Shown piece after piece: positions 57,963 through 64,000 of a stretch of DNA of 64,000 bases (position 1 is its first letter; every line of letters starts with the position of its first letter). The translations under genes and the position numbers were made by a program. Source of the DNA: Paraglaciecola mesophila (lineage in GTDB: Bacteria > Pseudomonadota > Gammaproteobacteria > Enterobacterales > Alteromonadaceae); assembly GCF_009906955.1 (NCBI RefSeq), contig NZ_CP047656.1, positions 682,001 through 746,000 on the forward strand, written 5' to 3'. The notes beneath the pieces are model-generated. The model did no database searches and had not been told where the DNA came from. It saw nothing but the letters and a program-made list of their open reading frames with translations.

Positions 57963-60107
57963 TTGCATTTAAAAAGTAACGCGATGCAGTTGTCAGCTAA
58001 AGAGCGCAGCTGGTTACCTTGGTTTGGTATCAATGGTAAGTTGTCACTTGGTTGGTCATGTTTTGTCAATCGCTCCATATACCCCGCGGTTGAACAAACG
58101 TTTGAAGGAATCGCAGCCACCCGAGTCAAACTTCTACAAAACTGGGTTAATAATCAATGGCAACATTTACTCTCAACCGCCAACATTATTGATATTGATG
58201 ATTTGGCTGCGTGCAATAAGACCCTTCTAGATGGTCTGAAAAGCGCGCAAGATTTTTCTGAGCTGTTTATTATTGATCCCCGCGGCAAAATTTTAGTATC
58301 TACACATAGTCAACGTGTTAATCGCCGCCATAGCGAGCACAAAGCGATCGAACAGTCTTTGCAAGGCCAATTCTTACATGGTCCCTATACGGACACTGAT
58401 ACCTTAACAATTGGTCCCTCAAGCTCTAACTTTCATGATGAAGTCACGTTAATGTTTTACCAGCCTATAATCATTAACGAACAAACGTTTGCTCTATTAT
58501 GTGGGCGCGTACCGAATGATGTGTTAGGTGACTTGATCCAACGAGAAGCAGGCCATGTTTACCGTGAATCTGGTGACAACTATTTGTTTATGGTCGAATC
58601 AAGGTTTGACCCTAGCATTAAACCGGGAATTGCATTATCGCGTTCGCGCTTTGAAGACAGCACCTTTTCCCATGGTGAAAACCTAAAATCTGGGGTACAT
58701 ACTGACTTTGGGGTAGTCAAGGTTGCCAAGCATACTGAATTAGAAGTTCGCTTTATCGACCCTGCTACTGGCGAGTTACATCCTGGGATACGTGAAACCA
58801 TTAAAAATGGACAAAATTTATTTGTTACTTATCCTGGCTATTCGGATTATCGACATATACCTGTTATCGGTAAAGGCGTCACATTTAAACTACATGGGTC
58901 GTTAGATTCATGGGGAATGATGTGTGAGGGAGACTTAGAGGAAGTCTATCGACGTCGCTCAATTAACTTATCACTTCTTAAAAAATACTTTGCGATGACA
59001 GCCTCAGTCGTTGGTTTGAATATTGGGCTGCTGGAGTACACAAATTTATCTCTGATGACCAGCAATCTAATCACTGCTGCGGGGCTATTACTCAGTGGTG
59101 CTTTATTTGCCACATTGAGTACCAATAAGCTATCAAACCGCCTAAATGAAATGACATCGGTGATACGTACCATAGCTGAAGGCGAAGGAAACCTTACCCA
59201 AAGGTTGGATCAAACGGGTATAAAGCAAGATGAAACCGGTGACATGAGCCGATGGATAAACAGCTTTATCGATAATTTAGACAGTGTTGTAGGTCAAGTG
59301 ATCCATGCTTCGCACGATGTTCGCAAAACCAATGACGATATGTTGGATAAAAACGCCGAAGCCTATTCAAGCTCAAATCAAGTACACGAATCTATGCTGC
59401 GCATGCAAGCATTAATTCACACGCAGCGAGAGGTTATATTACAGGCCTCGAATACTGCACAAGATATGAAGCAATCAATGGCAACCGTCGTGGAAAAAGC
59501 AAAATCAGACTATGAAGATGCAAGGGCCGGTACACAAGCAATTCGAGATATTGTCGAAAACACAGCGGCCAGCGTGCAATCCATAGACGATCGGATGGGA
59601 GAAATAGGAAATATCATTGATGTTATCACCGAGATCACCAATCAAACCAACTTACTTGCCTTAAACGCAGCAATAGAAGCGGCGCGTGCAGGTGAGCACG
59701 GACGAGGGTTCTCCGTGGTGGCCGATGAGGTGCGCGGTTTAGCCGGTAGAACAGCGGGAGCAGCGAAAGATATACAATCCATGATCCAAGGCTTGCAGCA
59801 AGAAACCTTACATGCGGTGAACTTTATGGAATCTGGGGTTAAAAATGTAGATCAAAGCTTAAAGTTAACAGAGGCCGCATCGGGGGAAAATATTGAGCTA
59901 CATGCCATTGTAGAGAAAATGTTTGAGAGCATAAATGTCATAGAGCAAAATAGTGCTCTCAACGGTGAGACCGCCCAACAGGTTACAGAAGTAACAGAAG
60001 CCATGGCCTCATCTATTCAGCAATTGAGTATGAGTTCAGAACAGGTGAATACTAACGCCAATCGTCTTCAGCAATTAATGGGCACGTTTCAAGTGAGCAG
60101 GCGTTAA
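57963..60107 (+). CDS. Methyl-accepting chemotaxis protein with an N-terminal sensor before a membrane hairpin
   Basis: 714 aa with TTG start at 57963 (GGAGG upstream); ATG at 57984 is the alternative. The first about 340 residues form a sensor domain (Cache-like KELFI-type strands, ELFIIDPRGKILVS) with no N-terminal membrane helix. Two membrane segments (about 342-384) follow, then HAMP and the signalling hairpin EITNQTNLLALNAAIEAARA with the conserved GEHGRGFSVVADEVRGLA. The sensor is therefore probably cytoplasmic, sensing an internal or membrane-linked cue. Its stop shares TTAA with the convergent gene. Confidence 0.9.
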   Translation: MHLKSNAMQLSAKERSWLPWFGINGKLSLGWSCFVNRSIYPAVEQTFEGIAATRVKLLQNWVNNQWQHLLSTANIIDIDDLAACNKTLLDGLKSAQDFSELFIIDPRGKILVSTHSQRVNRRHSEHKAIEQSLQGQFLHGPYTDTDTLTIGPSSSNFHDEVTLMFYQPIIINEQTFALLCGRVPNDVLGDLIQREAGHVYRESGDNYLFMVESRFDPSIKPGIALSRSRFEDSTFSHGENLKSGVHTDFGVVKVAKHTELEVRFIDPATGELHPGIRETIKNGQNLFVTYPGYSDYRHIPVIGKGVTFKLHGSLDSWGMMCEGDLEEVYRRRSINLSLLKKYFAMTASVVGLNIGLLEYTNLSLMTSNLITAAGLLLSGALFATLSTNKLSNRLNEMTSVIRTIAEGEGNLTQRLDQTGIKQDETGDMSRWINSFIDNLDSVVGQVIHASHDVRKTNDDMLDKNAEAYSSSNQVHESMLRMQALIHTQREVILQASNTAQDMKQSMATVVEKAKSDYEDARAGTQAIRDIVENTAASVQSIDDRMGEIGNIIDVITEITNQTNLLALNAAIEAARAGEHGRGFSVVADEVRGLAGRTAGAAKDIQSMIQGLQQETLHAVNFMESGVKNVDQSLKLTEAASGENIELHAIVEKMFESINVIEQNSALNGETAQQVTEVTEAMASSIQQLSMSSEQVNTNANRLQQLMGTFQVSRR

Positions 60108-61108
60108 GGATCAATGCTGCAAAATGTCACGGATTTCACCAAGCTCAATACCCTTTGTTTCGCTATTTCATCCGTCACGCATTGGCTGGTATAACGGTCC
60201 ATTATGTTGTTAATGTCTTTAATCAAAGGCATCAATAATTCTTTGTCCTTGGCTTTTACATCATAATGATTAATCGTGCGCAAAAGTGCAATGGTCGCGT
60301 CATTCAAACTAATATTCTGTCTAGGCGTAGGGTTGTCGTGAGCGGTCGCTAAGCCGAGCAAGGTGCTTACTTGCTTTACTATATCGCCTTTATACTCATA
60401 GGCAGATACGCTGTTTTGACCAAATATCATTCGAGTTTGTGTGACAAACCCTTGGTAATCAAGATGCTGAACAAACCAAGGTATATCAAGCATTTCGTTA
60501 AGAGATAAGTCCTTGCCATAACAGGGATTACTGGTCACTTGGGGATTGCGAATACATTGCTTGTAGTAGCTTTCTACAAAACTTACAGGGTCGCGAAACC
60601 ATACCCACAGCTTTACATCGAACAACTTAGCGAGTTCGCGCAACAAATCTTTTGATGCCTCAGGAAAATCCCACCAATAATTGTAAATTCCTTCTGATGA
60701 CAATATCACCGTATGTGTATCGGTTTTTATCTGTGATACGACATTGCTAACATTAGCGATGAAATTTTCAACATGTGTAGACACTAGGTTTTTCTCAAAC
60801 CACTGGTGAGTAGGCGCTCCTGGGTTATCAGATGCTTCGAGATTATGAGGGTAAAGGATCCCCCTTCCTCGCAGTTTTCGCTGTTTCTTACTTAAGTATG
60901 CTTGAACGCTAGTTGTTCCTGTTTTTGGCGTTCCTGCGTGAATGATCAGTTTTCGTTTTTTAAGGGCTATTTCCCCTTCTTCCTCTGACATTGTTACGTC
61001 ACTAATTTGTCTTAACTGGGAGGCAATCTTATGTGTGAATTGCCGTATCAGATCATTCATTCTTTCGTGAAACCTTTTGTGAATTAGCGCCGCGGCCATA
61101 GCGAACAA
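60104..61108 (-). CDS. Sulfotransferase-like protein
   Basis: About 334 aa; start uncertain (ATGs at 61108, 61099, 61060). The PAPS-binding P-loop HAGTPKTGTTSVQAYL and the 3'-phosphate region VWFRDPVSFVESYYKQ are visible, and SSEGIYNYWW lies between. This arrangement is typical of cell-surface carbohydrate or O-antigen-modifying sulfotransferases. It overlaps the chemoreceptor stop by 4 bp. Confidence 0.75.
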   Translation of the reverse strand: MFAMAAALIHKRFHERMNDLIRQFTHKIASQLRQISDVTMSEEEGEIALKKRKLIIHAGTPKTGTTSVQAYLSKKQRKLRGRGILYPHNLEASDNPGAPTHQWFEKNLVSTHVENFIANVSNVVSQIKTDTHTVILSSEGIYNYWWDFPEASKDLLRELAKLFDVKLWVWFRDPVSFVESYYKQCIRNPQVTSNPCYGKDLSLNEMLDIPWFVQHLDYQGFVTQTRMIFGQNSVSAYEYKGDIVKQVSTLLGLATAHDNPTPRQNISLNDATIALLRTINHYDVKAKDKELLMPLIKDINNIMDRYTSQCVTDEIAKQRVLSLVKSVTFCSIDP

Positions 61109-61183
61109 AAAACCTAGTGCTTAGATTGAGTGAATCAATTTAAGCACATCAAAACCACAAATCTTATTTTTAATACGTGATGG

Positions 61184-61597
61184 TCAGTGAATTTGTTGAA
61201 TACCTTTGCGCTTCATATATTGAGGGGCGAAAAATATAGCACTGAGCACACCCAGTGATATAGCAAACAGCATAATGACCGGGACTAATTGTAGGTAGGC
61301 GTTCCTCCATTGCATTATTCCCGTGCTATGAATGATTAGCATCAAGGTAAACGTGAACAAACTAGGCTTATGAGTGGTGAAAAACAGGGGGATATCATAC
61401 CACGCCAGCTTAGTACGTGTTTTGAACCGACTAAAACCCCAATATAAATAACATGCGTAACTTATCCCTAAGGCACTGCTGAACCCGAACATTTCGATAT
61501 AGCTGGATAAGCTCCCTATAACCTCGTAACTGGTGTGTAATACATAAAGGGCCATGCCTAACCAAAATATCAGGATAGGCAACAAAATTAGTCCCAC
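61184..61597 (-). CDS. Small membrane protein of unknown function
   Basis: 137 aa, GTG start at 61597 with GAGGAG seven bases upstream. Four predicted membrane segments (about 3-23, 35-52, 78-95, 104-124). No recognised family. Lies between the sulfotransferase and binding-protein genes. Confidence 0.65.
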   Translation of the reverse strand: MGLILLPILIFWLGMALYVLHTSYEVIGSLSSYIEMFGFSSALGISYACYLYWGFSRFKTRTKLAWYDIPLFFTTHKPSLFTFTLMLIIHSTGIMQWRNAYLQLVPVIMLFAISLGVLSAIFFAPQYMKRKGIQQIH

Positions 61598-61734
61598 AGA
61601 TTGCTCCTCGTGTCGTTTGCGTGCCTACAAAAATGCTAATCGCTCGTAATGCCAACACCTAAACGGTGATAGAGCCCGATGGAATTCGCTTTGATGCTAT
61701 TCATCATTCAACTAGGTTAAGCCCAGCCTCATCT

Positions 61735-62499
61735 TCACTGAGTGGGTAACAGTTTCCTAGCGTTGACGTCATCCTCTTGTTGTGGAGGTACTGCACCATA
61801 TTTTTCGTAGTATTGAGAGATTTTACCGATTTTTCGATATTCAAGCATCTTAGCCGCTAGTGCATCATAAATCGGCATGGCATTACCGCCCTTGACCACG
61901 CTGATATAAAACGCATTGGTAAAGCTATCAACGAAGTCCGCCTTTGCAAAGCGTTGCTCAAATAACTCGATGCGTTGTGAGGCAGAGGTGACAACAACAT
62001 CGATGCGCCCCAATTCAAGCATCGCGACCAACTGCTCTGATGTTCCAACCAATGTTAAGGTATTAGGGTCTAGGTTAGAAAATTTCGGTGAGTAAAACAC
62101 CCCTCTTATCGCCCCAATGTTGAGATTGGCCAGATCCGCATAGGAGGTGATCTCGCCATTAAAATTGGGGGCCACAAAAAAAGTTAAGTGACGTGTATCG
62201 TATCCGTAAGTAATAGCTCGTAAAACGGACTCTCTTTCAGCTGTCATAGAATGGCGAATAAGTATATCCACTTTTCCCTTTTTGGCTTCACGATAGGAAC
62301 GTACCCAAGGGGCGTTTAACCATTTAATGTCATGACCCAATTCACTCACGATATCGGAAACTAAATCAGGAATAACGCCGATACACTTATTGCCATCAAA
62401 ATACAGTTCAGGTGGATAGTTCCGACAGTGTGACGTAAAAGTTTCAGAGAAAAGCGCAAAAGGTATTAAAACCAAGAGAAAAATCAGACATTTACCCAT
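61735..62499 (-). CDS. Periplasmic solute-binding protein (SBP family 3)
   Basis: 254 aa from the ATG at 62499; a longer frame starts at 62559. Signal peptide MGKCLIFLLVLIPFALFSE, then CRNYPPELYFDGNKCIGVIPDLVSDIVSELG, VDILIRHSMTAERES and LGRIDVVVTSASQRIELF, matching family 3 binding proteins. No permease genes are adjacent. It may serve as a receptor rather than transporter component, for example for the nearby chemoreceptor, but that is speculation. Confidence 0.8.
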   Translation of the reverse strand: MGKCLIFLLVLIPFALFSETFTSHCRNYPPELYFDGNKCIGVIPDLVSDIVSELGHDIKWLNAPWVRSYREAKKGKVDILIRHSMTAERESVLRAITYGYDTRHLTFFVAPNFNGEITSYADLANLNIGAIRGVFYSPKFSNLDPNTLTLVGTSEQLVAMLELGRIDVVVTSASQRIELFEQRFAKADFVDSFTNAFYISVVKGGNAMPIYDALAAKMLEYRKIGKISQYYEKYGAVPPQQEDDVNARKLLPTQ

Positions 62500-62782
62500 C
62501 AATAGTCCACGACATTCCTTTTCGACTAAGAAATTAAGTATAGGCATAAAGTGCTTCACATTTCGAACATTTATTCGCTTATCAAACTAACACGACCGAG
62601 TCAGGGCCCGACTTGTTGATTTGCTCAGCACGGCCTGAAAAATGCAACTAATTTACGCTGGCCTTGTCTGTAGTGGTAAGGTGATAAAGGTATCATTTTT
62701 CATGGTTCCGGCCATCACGGTTTATCGAAAATATGCTCGTTGGCTTTCGACCAAATGACATCTAACGCAAAAGGAACGTTTA

Positions 62783-63079
62783 ATGGCACTAAAACACACC
62801 CCCTCCATTGCTCGCAAAACAACTTTATCGCTTGCCATGTTGAGTGCGTTGTTTGCCTCAGGCTTACACGCTCAACAAATGGGTAACCCATTGGATTTTG
62901 TCAACTCACAATTAGCGGAACAAATGAAGAATCAAGTACGCGCGATGAGCGATCCCGATTTAATTAAAGCGCAGGCCCAATTGCAAAGAAAGTACTACGA
63001 GGCGCTGATTGAAGCAGGGTTTAGTAAAGAGGAAGCCTTGAAAATTATTTTAGCGACCGCAGAGGGAAAAGGAAATTAG
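62783..63079 (+). CDS. Small exported protein of unknown function
   Basis: 98 aa with AAAAGGAACG upstream. Signal peptide (TTLSLAMLSALFASGLHAQQ) and a mature part of about 66 residues rich in amphipathic helices (LIKAQAQLQRKYYEALIEAGFSKEEALKIIL). Periplasmic or secreted. Family not recognised. Confidence 0.7.
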   Translation: MALKHTPSIARKTTLSLAMLSALFASGLHAQQMGNPLDFVNSQLAEQMKNQVRAMSDPDLIKAQAQLQRKYYEALIEAGFSKEEALKIILATAEGKGN

Positions 63080-63203
63080 GACTAGGCTATCTTCCACCTG
63101 CTCTTGGCATTCGCTTAGCGCTTGATGTGGCATAAATTCCCTCTAGCAGAGATGACACATCGACTGGCGCAAAGCGCCAGTCGATACTGCCAAACTTTCT
63201 GCA

Positions 63204-63785
63204 CTAGAACGTATATTGAACGGCCACACTGGCGTAATCTACGTCACTGTCGAAGCTATCAATTTCAGACAAAATACCTATTTCATCACGCTCGAATTCT
63301 AAGTCAAAACGCGTGTATTCTACGCGCACATCCCAGCCTTCAGAAACAGCAAAAGATGCACCTACTCCGTAAAATAAGTCATCACCGTCAGTACTGTCAT
63401 TCACTCCCGCGGCGTTAATATCAGCATCCCACCATAACTGGCCGCCTTTTGCGAACAGTGTGATGTATTCATTCACTGGCAAGCCAGCCTTCAGCCCGAG
63501 AGTGTACCCATCGACTTCAGTACTAAATGTATCATTGCCATATTCACCGAAGTCGATATAGCCGCCTTCAACAGACAAATACTGGTTGAATTGCGTGCCG
63601 ACATACACGCTTGCTGCGTTGTCGTCACGATCAAAATCTTCATCGCCGTCCACATCAACTAATCCGTAGCCAGCACCAACATAGATGCCATGGTGATCTA
63701 CACTGTCATTTGTCGCAGCCAAGGAGGCACCTGAAGTCATGAGTAAAGAGGTCGCTGCTAGTGTAGTAAGGGTAAATTTTTTCAT
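63204..63785 (-). CDS. Outer-membrane beta-barrel protein (OmpA-like/porin family)
   Basis: 193 aa. Signal peptide (ending GASLAATN), then alternating strands (HGIYVGAGYGLVDVDG, SVYVGTQFNQYLSVEGGYIDFG) and a C-terminal phenylalanine (VQYTF), which fit an 8-strand OmpA/OmpW-like barrel. AGATAATTATG places the start. Structural or attachment function. Confidence 0.88.
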   Translation of the reverse strand: MKKFTLTTLAATSLLMTSGASLAATNDSVDHHGIYVGAGYGLVDVDGDEDFDRDDNAASVYVGTQFNQYLSVEGGYIDFGEYGNDTFSTEVDGYTLGLKAGLPVNEYITLFAKGGQLWWDADINAAGVNDSTDGDDLFYGVGASFAVSEGWDVRVEYTRFDLEFERDEIGILSEIDSFDSDVDYASVAVQYTF

Positions 63786-64000
63786 AATTATCTCCGCAGT
63801 TCATAATCGAGAGTGTTAGAAAGATGGCCAAGCAACTTAGCTTGCCGAACTAAGCCTAAACAAGTGTTGTGCCACTCATCCCGAAACAAGACAAAAACAA
63901 TAAAAATCAATATATTACATAATTTTCTTTCTACATGCTTTCAGTATAAGTAGTATCCAGCTATGTACAATATGCATATCCTTAAGCAAGTTTTACTGGT
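63786..64000. other. Upstream region of the outer-membrane protein gene
   Basis: 215 bp AT-rich sequence to the end of the window, probably containing the promoter of the minus-strand barrel gene. No ORF seen. Confidence 0.3.

Overview
This looks like a chromosomal segment of a marine gammaproteobacterium of the Alteromonadales, most like Glaciecola/Paraglaciecola/Alteromonas. The grounds are the moderate GC content, three large TonB-dependent receptors, a YggL protein, a DUF2986-type small protein, tryptophan-halogenase/TonB-receptor clusters and integron attC sites like those of marine gammaproteobacteria. Genus is inference; no rRNA or tRNA gene was recognised.

Layout. 1-1763: the end of a cation antiporter-like gene, a NarL-type response regulator and a 10-copy hexanucleotide repeat. 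1764-8746: a probable polyhydroxybutyrate (PHB) scavenging locus, with a TonB receptor divergent from a GntP permease, a secreted MetX-like hydrolase, a PHB depolymerase and 3-hydroxybutyrate dehydrogenase. 9111-12048: a PEP-CTERM-like surface protein followed by three tandem exported tail-collar (MdpB-like) proteins. 12147-19874: an exported catalase-peroxidase, an LRR-kinase fusion, a Coa1-like membrane protein, an amine oxidase, YggL and small proteins.

20079-28946 is accessory DNA: a RAYT-like transposase, then an integron cassette array without a visible integrase (a CALIN), with cassettes reading on the minus strand. Its cassettes carry a toxin-antitoxin pair, a DUF2846 lipoprotein, a GST-like protein and four small unknowns. 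Two insertion sequences sit at attC core sites: an IS1182-like element flanked by AAC, and an IS1111-group (IS110 family) element. The IS1111 transposase has an in-frame stop, and its long 3' non-coding end probably encodes a seekRNA/bridge RNA containing attC-core-like words.

29504-44802 is a probable alpha-glucan locus: a lipoprotein pullulanase, two TonB receptors, two tryptophan-halogenase-like flavoproteins and a JmjC/cupin-like protein. The same 14-bp near-palindrome lies upstream of both TonB receptors, suggesting one LacI-type regulon. 44980-52513 is a thiamine operon, thiC-thiO-thiS-thiG-thiDE-thiF and a VOC protein, under a TPP riboswitch; the ThiD-ThiE linker is an 11-residue repeat. 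53051-63785 holds an RRM protein, a TetR/ene-reductase/MFS cluster, an unusual chemotaxis receptor, a sulfotransferase-like protein, a periplasmic binding protein, a small exported protein and an outer-membrane barrel.

The strongest leads for something new are the IS/attC relationships with the putative attC-directed guide RNA, the PHB locus with its own TonB receptor, and the three cysteine-paired exported collar proteins.
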